DNA from: Paenibacillus radicis (ex Xue et al. 2023)
GTDB taxonomy: Bacteria > Bacillota > Bacilli > Paenibacillales > NBRC-103111
Direction of reading: 5' to 3'
Assembly (NCBI RefSeq): GCF_024722015.1
Contig: NZ_JANQBD010000011.1
Coordinates: 62,001-126,000, forward strand
DNA length: 64,000 nucleotides
Below, piece after piece: positions 17,161 through 26,043 of this stretch. Numbering within the stretch: position 1 is the first letter of the stretch; each line of letters opens with the position of its first letter. Made by a program: the position numbers and the translations under genes. The notes under the pieces were generated by a model. It saw only the letters and a program-made list of their open reading frames with translations, was not told the DNA's origin and made no database searches.

Positions 17161-18624
17161 TTACATTTCCTCGGCGTCCAACCGTTTCTTCCGTTCCGCC
17201 TTTTTACTCTCGCGAAATTCCGATGGAGTTACTCCTGTCCACTTCTTGAACTGCTTCAAGAAATAATTCAGATGAACAAAACCTACTTGCTCACATATTT
17301 CCGCTACGCGCAATTCGGTCTCCGCCAAGCAATAGCAAGCCCGCTCAATTCGAATACGCTGCACATATTGGATAAATTGCTCGCCGGTCTTCTTCTTAAA
17401 CAAACCGCTCAAATACTGCTCACCCATGTTTACGTATTTGGCCATCCCCTTGAGTGTAAGTTCCTTGTCATAGTGTCTGTTCACATATTCAATGATTTTA
17501 TTTACCTCCGGATGATCCGTAAGGGTCTCCTTCATCCTATGATTAGAATAATGGCGAACCCGATTTATAAGTTGTTCCAACGCTTGCCCGTGACTTTCCA
17601 CTGCGGCCCAGGCCGCCTTCCCGGCAGGAGATTGATTGGATAACCTGGCAAACGACTTGTCCAGCCGGTCAGCGGCTTTCTTTACCATAACTACTGCCAT
17701 TTGTTGTTTTTTGAAGCAATGCCATACCGTTTGCAACGATTTTTCGCATTCCGCCCACTGTGCTGCTTCGAACTGCGAAAGAATGAGAGGCTCCTTTTTC
17801 CAAGCTACGTTCTCCACTTGCAATCCTCCCATCGTTCGAAGGGAGGGATCCAACTCGTACCAGGTTCGACCCATCTCTTGAAGCAGCGAAACCCATCCCT
17901 CTATCAGAGAATCGGATGTCTGCCAAGGGGTGGAAGTTAGTTGCATGGGAAACGATGTTAGGGGAATATCCTTTTCATCCGACCAAACAAATATGGTTTC
18001 AATTCCCCAACTGACAAATCGATGTACGAGTAATTTGTCACGGCAGTTCGTGTTGAATAGGCCGATCATCTGATCATTTCCTGATAAGACATTATTTGCT
18101 GAACCAACAAATAGGCGCACATAGGCAGGAAGTGGAGGCAGTCCTTCTTCATCCTCCTTTTGTTCCATCTCTTCCAAGCCATGTATGGATCTCCAAATTT
18201 TATGGTATAAGTTAAACATAGGTGCTCTCGTTCGTTGATCGCGCTTCTTGATTAAACTTTGTTTTATTTTTAGCAGAATCGCTTGCAGCTCTTCCACATC
18301 CATAGAGGCTTTGAGAAGATACCCTACAGCTCCATACTGAAGCGCCAGTCTCGCATATTCAAATTCATTCACACAGGTAAGCATGACAAACTCTGCCTCA
18401 TGACCGTTTTGCTTGGCCATTCGGATCAATTCAATTCCGTTCATGATGGGCATCATAATGTCAGATAACACCACATCTACCTGTTGAGCTTGCATGAGCC
18501 CCCAAGCCTCGCTTCCATCCTCAGCCTCTGCCACGACTCTGAACCCTAATGCCTCCCAATTGACTGCCTGGCGAATAGATCGGCGTACGAAAGGTTCATC
18601 TTCCAGAAGCAGCAGGTTCCACAT
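17161..18624 (-). CDS. YesN-type response regulator (REC + AraC HTH)
   Basis: The start ATG at 18624 follows AAAGGGG; a GTG three codons earlier is possible. Residues 1-120 form the receiver domain with EDEP near 8-11, the phosphorylated Asp55 in LSDIMMPIMNG and Lys in YLLKASMD. The middle ~200 residues vary among YesN proteins. The C-terminus (from about 385) is an AraC pair of HTH motifs (LKGMAKYVNMGEQYLSGLFKKKTGE, ICEQVGFVHLNYFLKQFKKWTGVTPSEFRE). It pairs with the kinase gene 17 bases upstream, and probably activates this operon and the importer at 41.6-45 kb through the shared element at 20601-20663 and 44991-45054 (inference). Confidence 0.92.
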   Translation of the reverse strand: MWNLLLLEDEPFVRRSIRQAVNWEALGFRVVAEAEDGSEAWGLMQAQQVDVVLSDIMMPIMNGIELIRMAKQNGHEAEFVMLTCVNEFEYARLALQYGAVGYLLKASMDVEELQAILLKIKQSLIKKRDQRTRAPMFNLYHKIWRSIHGLEEMEQKEDEEGLPPLPAYVRLFVGSANNVLSGNDQMIGLFNTNCRDKLLVHRFVSWGIETIFVWSDEKDIPLTSFPMQLTSTPWQTSDSLIEGWVSLLQEMGRTWYELDPSLRTMGGLQVENVAWKKEPLILSQFEAAQWAECEKSLQTVWHCFKKQQMAVVMVKKAADRLDKSFARLSNQSPAGKAAWAAVESHGQALEQLINRVRHYSNHRMKETLTDHPEVNKIIEYVNRHYDKELTLKGMAKYVNMGEQYLSGLFKKKTGEQFIQYVQRIRIERACYCLAETELRVAEICEQVGFVHLNYFLKQFKKWTGVTPSEFRESKKAERKKRLDAEEM

Positions 18625-18641
18625 AACATGCACCCCTTTTC

Positions 18642-20429
18642 TTATAGATCCTCAATTGGTTCAGGCTGATATGGATTCGACAACAATAAAGGTATCGTGA
18701 TTCGAACATGCGTTCCTTCCTCTTGCGGAATCATCTGAAGCTTGCCATCCTCCTTGTAGAGAAGCGATAATCGCTCACTCAGGTTGTTTAAACCGATCCC
18801 TTTACGTACTCGGTGCAAATCTGGTTGCTGCTTGTGCATACCGACACCGTTATCTTGAACATCAATAATGAGAAAGCGATTCTCACAGGCCACACTGACC
18901 TTAATAATGCCCCCCTGCTTACGGTATACAAGCCCATGCTGGATGGCATTCTCGACAAGCGGCTGCAAGCTTAGCTTCGGTATTAGCGCATAGTCCAAAC
19001 CTGTCTGAACTTCATATTGCACCTCAAAACGGTGGTCGTACCGAAACGATTGAATATAAACATAGGAATGCAACAATTTCATTTCTTCATGCAGAAAAAC
19101 CAGATCCTTATCCGTGTTCAGGCTGCTTTCCAGCAGCTTGGCAAGCGCCTTGCACATTTCCGCCGTCGTTTCATCACCGGAATTACTGGCATTCCATTTA
19201 ATCGTATTGATTGTGTTGAGCAAAAAGTGCGGGTTCATCTGGTTCAAAAGCATTTGAAACCGAATCGCTTCTTTCTGTCTCTCTTCGAGTTTGAGCTGCC
19301 CGATCAAGCTTGTAACATCGTCGACCATCCCATTAAATGCGCGGACGAAGGACAAGATCTCGCCCCTATGAGGATACTCGGATAGTTTGATATTCATCCT
19401 TTTCTCCGCAGCCTTTTTCATCCGGGATTCCAGAAGCCGAAGCGGACGGGTCAACGTTGATAGCGTCAAAAAGGAGATACCTACAAAAAAAGCTATAAAT
19501 AACAAATAGGTACTAAACACCTTTTGTTTGAGTTCCTGGATATCGCCAAAGAAGAAATCGAGTGGAAACTGACTAACCAAATAACTTGAAATGGAAGGAA
19601 CATAAATAGCGTTATAAACAAATGTTCCAAGCTTATCTATTGTATAAGCATTCGGTGTAGCTTTGGCTTCACTGAGAATTTTTAATTTTAAAAGGGGGTC
19701 CACCACGGATCCTGAGTTTGTTTGGGAAATGACTGTACCTTTTTGATCTAATACATAATAGTTTTGCTTGATCTGTATGCTGCTTGCCGAACTCCGCAAC
19801 CACTGATCAATATCAATGCTCGCACGCACACGCAGCCATTCTCCGCCAGCATCCTGCGAAAGTGAATATAAAGAGAGAACGTTCCTGGCCTCGGACTCAG
19901 GTTGCAACTCATTACGTATATGCTCCAATTCCCACCTGAGCAGCGGACCGCCGGACGGAAGTTTCATCAATAAATCGCTAGCCATCTGAGTATGCAACGG
20001 CCCTTCGTTGCTCTCAGCATGTGGCAGAGATGTAAACGCCTTACCGTTCTCTTTGACCAACGTATATTGAATAAATACACTATTGGGTAAAAATGTGCTT
20101 TTCATTGCGTCCAGTTTTTCCTCAACAATACGGGTTGATTCTGCTCTTGGTAAGTCATGAGCTTTTGCCATCAGTTCCTGAATGCTGCTGTCTCGCTCCA
20201 TCTGTAAGACCGAATATAGGGCGGTCCGGCGTACCTCGTCAAGCTGGAATTTCATTTGGATTAGCTGAGTGACGTTCTGCTCACTGATTTTTGCTCCAAT
20301 AATAGCTTCAATCTGATTGTAATTATGAATTTGCAGAATCGAGAGAGGAAAAAATATGATTAATAGAAAGCTAAGGAAAATACGATTTTGCAATTTGTCT
20401 GGCCATAGCCTTCGAACTCGCTGAAACAT
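18642..20429 (-). CDS. YesM-type sensor histidine kinase
   Basis: A 595-residue membrane kinase; the start ATG follows GAGGGGG. A first membrane span is at residues 17-34, an extracellular Cache-like sensor at about 35-303, and a second span at 305-326. HAMP follows, then the phosphoacceptor His401 in LLNQMNPHFLLNTINTIKWN and a HATPase domain with LQPLVENAIQHG and DNGVGM. This is the LytS/YesM subfamily that senses extracellular sugars or sugar-binding proteins and signals to YesN. It is the first gene of the operon, with a long leader of ~170 bases from the conserved promoter element. It probably senses fucose-containing oligosaccharides (inference from neighbours). Confidence 0.92.
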   Translation of the reverse strand: MFQRVRRLWPDKLQNRIFLSFLLIIFFPLSILQIHNYNQIEAIIGAKISEQNVTQLIQMKFQLDEVRRTALYSVLQMERDSSIQELMAKAHDLPRAESTRIVEEKLDAMKSTFLPNSVFIQYTLVKENGKAFTSLPHAESNEGPLHTQMASDLLMKLPSGGPLLRWELEHIRNELQPESEARNVLSLYSLSQDAGGEWLRVRASIDIDQWLRSSASSIQIKQNYYVLDQKGTVISQTNSGSVVDPLLKLKILSEAKATPNAYTIDKLGTFVYNAIYVPSISSYLVSQFPLDFFFGDIQELKQKVFSTYLLFIAFFVGISFLTLSTLTRPLRLLESRMKKAAEKRMNIKLSEYPHRGEILSFVRAFNGMVDDVTSLIGQLKLEERQKEAIRFQMLLNQMNPHFLLNTINTIKWNASNSGDETTAEMCKALAKLLESSLNTDKDLVFLHEEMKLLHSYVYIQSFRYDHRFEVQYEVQTGLDYALIPKLSLQPLVENAIQHGLVYRKQGGIIKVSVACENRFLIIDVQDNGVGMHKQQPDLHRVRKGIGLNNLSERLSLLYKEDGKLQMIPQEEGTHVRITIPLLLSNPYQPEPIEDL

Positions 20430-20600
20430 ACAATTCCCCCTCTCGAGCCGACGCCCAGTCTAAACGAGCCTTTGGGTAAGCATAGCATGTCCCTAAGTTG
20501 TCGTGAAGCTATCAGCGATCTAATGCAATAATTGCCAGAAACTGCTGATTGAAATCCACATGGGGGATCTGGCCGGATCATATGATGTCTTCGCTGTAAT

Positions 20601-20663
20601 CCATTATTACCTATAAAGTACCAATAAAGTAAGGAACAGATTTATTCATCATTAGTAACAAAC
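20601..20663 (-). promoter_or_regulatory. conserved upstream element, copy 1 (kinase-fucosidase operon)
   Basis: On the minus strand this segment contains GTTACTAATGATGAATAAAT, TTCCTTA, ACTTTATAGG and TAATAAT in order. It aligns over about 63 bases with 44991-45054 upstream of the LplB-type permease. The conserved upstream box followed by a shared -10-like hexamer at equal spacing suggests a regulator site plus promoter. Distance to the kinase start is about 170 bases. The rest of 20430-20841 holds no gene. Confidence 0.65.
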
Positions 20664-20841
20664 TTCCTCTCTTTTTCAAAAAGTTGGGACATTTGACTCC
20701 GTATTCATTCATATACATGCGTACACTCGAATATGGTCCCAGCATGTGCCGCAAAAAAACATAAGTGTACTAGCTTAGAAATGACACTGTGCCCGGCAAC
20801 TTTAATGTTGAACCGAGCACAGGTAAAAAAGCTATTTCGTA

Positions 20842-20997
20842 TTAATTTATCAATTTCAAATATTGCATCGCTTGTTTGATAAGCACCGCAGCCTCTTGCG
20901 GAGCAAAGGCTGTTTCTGTTTTGCTATGAATCAATCCTTTGCAAACCGCTTCTGCTACAGCCTTGCTTGCATAGGCCGACAACTGATCTTGATCCTT
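20842..20997 (-). pseudogene. remnant of a second cohesin-SLH anchor gene (last SLH repeat)
   Basis: In the minus frame a 51-codon stretch reads KDQDQLSAYASKAVAEAVCK, GLIHSKTETAFAP, then AAVLIKQAMQYLKLIN and a stop. It closely matches the last ~58 residues of the SLH anchor encoded at 26044-27834 (ADQDLLSDYARNAVADAAGK, GLIHGKTETTFAP, AAVIIKRVLQYANLIN), with six residues (VATRAE) missing inside. Immediately before it is an AAAAGGA sequence equivalent to the ribosome site of the intact gene, and before that the same hairpin. An internal deletion has removed about 1.6 kb from just after the ribosome site to the last SLH repeat. Confidence 0.85.
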
Positions 20998-21015
20998 TTA
21001 AAAACATGGGAATAT

Positions 21016-21044
21016 GGAAGAGAAAGGGTTCACCTTTCTCCTCC
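21016..21044 (-). terminator. hairpin after the GH29-dockerin gene
   Basis: The stem GGAAGAGAAAGG / CCTTTCTCCTCC (one mismatch) lies 16 bases beyond the stop of the giant GH29 gene. It is the counterpart of the stronger hairpin at 27865-27899 after the GH30/GH43 gene. The T-tract is weak. Confidence 0.55.
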
Positions 21045-21059
21045 ATTTCAGGTTGATTA

Positions 21060-24000
21060 TTATTGCAGGATCAGTTTAGCGATCCCCATGATATCCACAA
21101 TATTAATCTTGCCGTCATGATTGATATCCGCACTTTTCGCCTCATTCCAGTCACTGTTATCCGAAGTCTTTCCGTAATGCACGGCTGCTTTGCCCAAGTC
21201 TCCAATATCGATGGCGTTATCTCCATTGACATCTCCTGGCGCATAAACGGTGATGATCTGTTCGCTAAAAGCTTGTAACGCCCGGTTTAACGTATTGGCC
21301 GCTTCATCTAGCTGCTGTTGGGTAGCCGCAGGATTCGAATTAATGGCAGAGGCTGCTTGGATGGCGGATAATAGCATCGCTTTGGAGCCGGCCGCATATT
21401 GTCCGACTTTGGTTCCTTCCACCGCGTGATCATAAATGGACTGTGCCAGAAGGATGACCGTCTGCAGCGATGTCTTGTTTGCCGCCGTAATCGAAACCGT
21501 TAGATTAGCTGGAGTAGCATCCAACTTCTGCCCCAGCCCGTTGGAAACAGCTACTTTGGTTAGTACCAGATTCGTTGTCGTGGACGGGCTATTCGGCTTC
21601 GCGATCCAATTGAATTTGAATACATCTCCGCTTGCCGTTACCACTCCCCTATCGCCTTGGCTCACAGCCACAATCCGAACCTGGCCCGGTACGTCGGTAT
21701 GAGTCTGAACCGTAAAGCCGGAAATTAACGGATCTACAGATACAAAGTCGATGGCGCCGACATCAAAAGTTAATATGATATCCGCTGCATAAACCGCTGA
21801 ATATACGCTGGCTGTGACATTGTTTAAGCCGAAACGGGTCGAGAACGCAGCGCCTGCTTGAACCACAGCCGGACCCGTAAGCGTAGCCTGCGGCACGTCA
21901 GTCGGCAGCGGTGTCTGACCGCTGATCATGACATAATTGGAGCCTTGAACGCCGCTGCCGTCTGTAACTGTTGCTACCACTTTTACGATCCCGTTCTTCT
22001 TGGCCGTAAGCACACCATTTGTATTGATGATTGCTTTATCTGTTATGGTTACGCCATCTGTTTCATAGACCGCCCATGTCACAGACTTGTACGTAGCATT
22101 GGCAGGGAGCACCGAAGCTTGTAATTGAAGGCTTCCGTCCTTCGCGGTAATCGTATTCGTCGAACTTGTGACAGCGATCGATTGTACATTCACCTGTTGG
22201 ATCTTTGTTTGCACAAACGCTTGCAGTGCGGTGTTCAACGCTGCCGTTGCAGCTTCGAATTCCTGTTTAGTAGCAGCATTCAGGTCTACAGTATGCTGCG
22301 CTTGTACGATTGCTGCTAGCAGGGTTGATTTCGCGCTTGCCGGATAATTGCCGACTGCTGTTCCTACTACAGCAATATCATATTGAACTTGGACATTCGC
22401 GATAAGCTCCACTAGATCAGCTCTATACGTGTTTTCAGTAACCGTAACGTTAGCTACAGCAGGTATAGCTGTTCCATCTACAGCTCCGTTTACACTAAAG
22501 TTGCCAGTTACTGCATACGCAGAAGCGTTAATCGGATTCCACTGGACCGATTTAGTGGCCGTTGTCCCATTGTTATACACAACTGTGACACTCGCAGGCA
22601 AAACCGGTGGAACATTCGTAGCCGTAACCACGTTTACTGGCATAACTCCCGAAATCACTGGAGTCGCTTCAACAGTCAGCTTAGTCAGCTTCGCATCTGC
22701 CCAATCCCCGTGATCCTCGCTATTTCCATTGCCGGAATCGGTCGCTTCCAATATAAGCTGCTTATAACCTTTAACATTCACCTTTACAAATTTGGCGTTT
22801 TGCGACTCCCACATTGTGCTTCCGAAGTAAAGTGATTCAATCGTGTCATCATTCTTCACTCCCGATATTTTAAACTGTATCGAGCCGTTGTTGCTTCCGC
22901 CGCTCACTTCCTTATCTACGCCGATAAAGGCGGAGAAGGTTTCATAATCAGCTCCAGTAAGATCATACTTGATCATTGAATTGGCATGGGTCCCAAGGCC
23001 TTTGGCAAAGGAGAGATCCTCGGCCCCATTCTTCAATACGATCGCATTGCCGGCGATGCTCCTGTCTTTCTTAACATCAGACCAGCCCGAGGATGCGCTT
23101 AACCAGTTCAGATCGCTCAAATAGTCAACTTCAGGCAATTCTTCCTTCTGTTCGGATTTACCTTCCGCAACTCTAAACGTCGCATTGGCCCAGCTTGCAT
23201 GATCCTCGCTATTATTGTTATCGCTCTGCGTAACAACAAGTTCCACGATGCTTGCGCCAGCTACACTGACATCGACCGGTTTAGCCACGTCCGTAACCTT
23301 CATTACACCGCTCGCAAATTTCTCTACGCCGTCTACAAGCACCTTGAATTCCACATCTGCGTAAGACGGCGATTTGGCCATTTCTTGGTCGACCCCGACA
23401 AGAGCAGTGAAGGACTCATAATTTTCATCGGATATTTCAAACATAATTCTTGAATCAGCATGTACGCCAAAGCCCTTCTCGTACGTTACAGCGCCGCTAC
23501 TGCCCATTAAACTAATCGCATTGCCGTCCAGGCTCTTGTCTTTCTTAACAGTAGACCAGCCCGAAGATGCGCTTAACCAGTTCAGATCGCTCGCATAACG
23601 GTCCACCAGCTCAAAGTTCAACGTGTATACTTCTTGCATCGCACCGCCGTTGGTTGTTGCTATGATGGTCGTCGCACCTGGCAAGCTGTTAGCTGGATGG
23701 ATTTGTAGTTCCACCTCTTCAGATGTTGTGTCGGCTGTAACTGTTGGAACTTCCAGGTTTTTTTCTCTTAAAACAGTCAGCGTCGCCGTACGATTCTCAG
23801 AATGAAGGCCTTTGACTGGCACTCCGTTCACTTTTACCTTTTTAATCAGAGAAGGCAGGCTTTCCACTTTCCATAATTGGCTGTCACTGCCGGTATACGT
23901 GTTTTGAACAACCGGATTTCCTTCAATTGCAGAACCGTTGCTGTTTTCCAATGCCAACAGGCTGTTTGTACTAGTAATTTTGAAGTAGCCATTGCCAACA

Positions 24001-25763
24001 TTGGAGATGACCCATTGCTGGTTTATGACTGCAGGATCTGCAGCAGTTTCAGAATCAGTCCATTGAACGACTGGTTTTCCAGGCGATTTACTGGCGCCTG
24101 GAACATCCATAACTTGTCCACTTTGCTTATTGACAATCTTATATTTGCCCAGACCCAAATCATCAATCACCCATTGCTGATCCAGCGCATTTGATTGCGT
24201 TCGCCCGGCAACAGCCGCTCCATTCGCCAACGAATTCCCAACCCCCAATGATTTGCCGGTCGCTTTATTGACGATGCGATACAACGTGTTGACATCAAAG
24301 GAGTCAATCCCCGTCCGAGTAGGAACTTCATTGGTGTGAGAGCCGACTGCCAGCTCGCCTGCAGCAGCAAAGCCGCCTACGGCCGAATTCACTTCCAGTT
24401 TGAAATAGCGTGCTGTTTGCGATGGGAAGGTCACACGTTTCATGGTCTTGTCCCCATCCCATGTGCCGTTTTTAACCGAAGTGAAGTTCGTTCCGTCTTC
24501 ACTCACGTATAACGTATAGGAAGTAATCATACCTTGTAATAAATTTTGCGAAGGCAAGTAATTCAACATATTAATGTTGTTGTACGTGTAGCCCAAATCC
24601 AGTGTAATGGATTGAGGCAGAGATGTGTTGGTTTGCCAAACAGTCTCAAAGTAAGTGTTTCCATAATAATCCATAAGTCCATCAATAGCATTGCTCGCAT
24701 TCCCGCTTGTAGCCGTTGCTGAATTAGCTGTAATCGGATGATCCATCACGATTGGCTGTTGCGGCAATGGAGGACGAGATTCATTCGGCGTCCATGCTTG
24801 TCCGATCTCCGCCAATCGATTGACTACGTTATCATCCAACTCCCCATCCGGGTTCGGCGAAATGTTGAGCAAAAAATTTGTATAACGCGGTTCCAAATAA
24901 CCCAGATGATCCTCCACAATATTCTCTACGCTGGCCGGCTCTGTATTAGGCATCCAATTGTGCCAGAACCATTGATTGGAGACGAGCGGCATGCCCTGGT
25001 TAGCGGCAAACGTATTGTTAGAAGGTGCCCATACGCCCTTAGGTTCTTCGAAATAAATGATGTCCTCTTCCCAAGGCTGTGTTTGTCCATTGTGATCCAC
25101 AATAAGAATGTTAGGCTGCAAGCGCTTTACCAATTCACGAATTTCTTGGTATGGAACTTCGTTATGACCCATCTCCCAGGCCCAGCCGTCGATAATCAAA
25201 ACCGGAATTTCGCCGTAATTAGTCAGCAATTCTGTTAATTGACCTTTAATGAATTCGATATCCGCTCTGCTGACGGAACCTTTTGCGATACCTTGCTGAC
25301 GATCCCAGATGGAGAAGTATAGCCCCGGCAAAATTCCTTGAGCACGCATGGAATCTACATATTGCCTTACGATATCTTTCTTGTAGGAGCTGTTCATCAC
25401 GTTGTAATCGCCATATTGGGTTGGCCACAGGGCAAACCCGTCATGGTGCTTGGTCGTTAGAACGGAATATTTTATGCCTGCAGATTTGGCGGCTGCCGCC
25501 CATTGGTCCGTATTCACATGCTCGGGATTAAAAGATAGAGGATCTTGTCCCGGCGTTACCCATTCCTGATCGTGATAGGTTCCCATGTTATAGTGGATAA
25601 ACATGCCAAACCTGAGATCCACATAGTTTTTCTGATTCGTGTAAATATCGTTTACAACGGGGCTTGCTGTGTTTTGATTATTTGTAGTCGCAAAAACTGG
25701 GGCCACTGAGACAAAAAAAAGCATAAATATAAGTCCTACGTATGTTGAAATCTTCTTACACAA
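21060..25763 (-). CDS. secreted multimodular GH29 alpha-L-fucosidase with cohesin and dockerin
   Basis: A 1567-residue exported enzyme starting at TTG (25763) after GGAGGGG. The signal peptide is 1-25. GH29 spans ~36-325, with TTKHHDGFALWPT (103-115) and Asp192 in VLIIDGWAWE as nucleophile. Then follow an F5/8C (CBM32-like) domain ~335-475, a ricin-type trefoil ~490-635, two NPCBM domains ~724-865 and ~882-1032 (both starting SDLNWLSASSGWS), an Ig-like unit ~1035-1110, a FIVAR-like helical unit ~1112-1185, Big_2 ~1190-1280, a cohesin ~1293-1426, FIVAR ~1428-1500 and a dockerin 1508-1567 with two Ca-binding repeats (GDVNGDNAIDIGDL, ADINHDGKINIVDI). The last ~530 residues parallel the GH30/GH43 enzyme. 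It should remove fucose from complex glycans outside the cell and join a surface complex. Confidence 0.92.
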   Translation of the reverse strand: MCKKISTYVGLIFMLFFVSVAPVFATTNNQNTASPVVNDIYTNQKNYVDLRFGMFIHYNMGTYHDQEWVTPGQDPLSFNPEHVNTDQWAAAAKSAGIKYSVLTTKHHDGFALWPTQYGDYNVMNSSYKKDIVRQYVDSMRAQGILPGLYFSIWDRQQGIAKGSVSRADIEFIKGQLTELLTNYGEIPVLIIDGWAWEMGHNEVPYQEIRELVKRLQPNILIVDHNGQTQPWEEDIIYFEEPKGVWAPSNNTFAANQGMPLVSNQWFWHNWMPNTEPASVENIVEDHLGYLEPRYTNFLLNISPNPDGELDDNVVNRLAEIGQAWTPNESRPPLPQQPIVMDHPITANSATATSGNASNAIDGLMDYYGNTYFETVWQTNTSLPQSITLDLGYTYNNINMLNYLPSQNLLQGMITSYTLYVSEDGTNFTSVKNGTWDGDKTMKRVTFPSQTARYFKLEVNSAVGGFAAAGELAVGSHTNEVPTRTGIDSFDVNTLYRIVNKATGKSLGVGNSLANGAAVAGRTQSNALDQQWVIDDLGLGKYKIVNKQSGQVMDVPGASKSPGKPVVQWTDSETAADPAVINQQWVISNVGNGYFKITSTNSLLALENSNGSAIEGNPVVQNTYTGSDSQLWKVESLPSLIKKVKVNGVPVKGLHSENRTATLTVLREKNLEVPTVTADTTSEEVELQIHPANSLPGATTIIATTNGGAMQEVYTLNFELVDRYASDLNWLSASSGWSTVKKDKSLDGNAISLMGSSGAVTYEKGFGVHADSRIMFEISDENYESFTALVGVDQEMAKSPSYADVEFKVLVDGVEKFASGVMKVTDVAKPVDVSVAGASIVELVVTQSDNNNSEDHASWANATFRVAEGKSEQKEELPEVDYLSDLNWLSASSGWSDVKKDRSIAGNAIVLKNGAEDLSFAKGLGTHANSMIKYDLTGADYETFSAFIGVDKEVSGGSNNGSIQFKISGVKNDDTIESLYFGSTMWESQNAKFVKVNVKGYKQLILEATDSGNGNSEDHGDWADAKLTKLTVEATPVISGVMPVNVVTATNVPPVLPASVTVVYNNGTTATKSVQWNPINASAYAVTGNFSVNGAVDGTAIPAVANVTVTENTYRADLVELIANVQVQYDIAVVGTAVGNYPASAKSTLLAAIVQAQHTVDLNAATKQEFEAATAALNTALQAFVQTKIQQVNVQSIAVTSSTNTITAKDGSLQLQASVLPANATYKSVTWAVYETDGVTITDKAIINTNGVLTAKKNGIVKVVATVTDGSGVQGSNYVMISGQTPLPTDVPQATLTGPAVVQAGAAFSTRFGLNNVTASVYSAVYAADIILTFDVGAIDFVSVDPLISGFTVQTHTDVPGQVRIVAVSQGDRGVVTASGDVFKFNWIAKPNSPSTTTNLVLTKVAVSNGLGQKLDATPANLTVSITAANKTSLQTVILLAQSIYDHAVEGTKVGQYAAGSKAMLLSAIQAASAINSNPAATQQQLDEAANTLNRALQAFSEQIITVYAPGDVNGDNAIDIGDLGKAAVHYGKTSDNSDWNEAKSADINHDGKINIVDIMGIAKLILQ

Positions 25764-25898
25764 TTAATTCCCCTCCTATACTCTTATAGTTTAATACTTA
25801 CATTTAATTAGCTCGTCATCGGTAGAAGGCCAATTATACAGAAAAGAAGAACCCGGACCACCGGACCATAACATCTTCTCATTCAACTAAATTCGTTC

Positions 25899-26009
25899 CT
25901 ACTCTATGCCGCCAAACACCATGCCTCCCATAGTTGGAAGAAGCAAGCCTGCTAACAGCAGGCTTACCGTTATTCCCTTTGACATATACTTTCTTTTAAA
26001 TAGGGGCAT
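25899..26009 (-). CDS. 36-residue signal-peptide-like small ORF
   Basis: Between the anchor gene and the giant GH29 gene an ATG at 26009, eight bases after AAGGAG, starts a 36-residue peptide. It has a basic N-terminus (MPLFKRKYMSKG), a hydrophobic stretch (ITVSLLLAGLLLPTMGG) and a short end MVFGGIE. It looks like a secretion signal with almost nothing after it. It may be a small exported peptide or, as likely, the start of a lost exported gene left by the rearrangements seen in this locus. No family is recognised. Confidence 0.4.
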   Translation of the reverse strand: MPLFKRKYMSKGITVSLLLAGLLLPTMGGMVFGGIE

Positions 26010-26043
26010 GTTAGTCTCCTTCGTTTTCTCCTGGAGCAATTTT

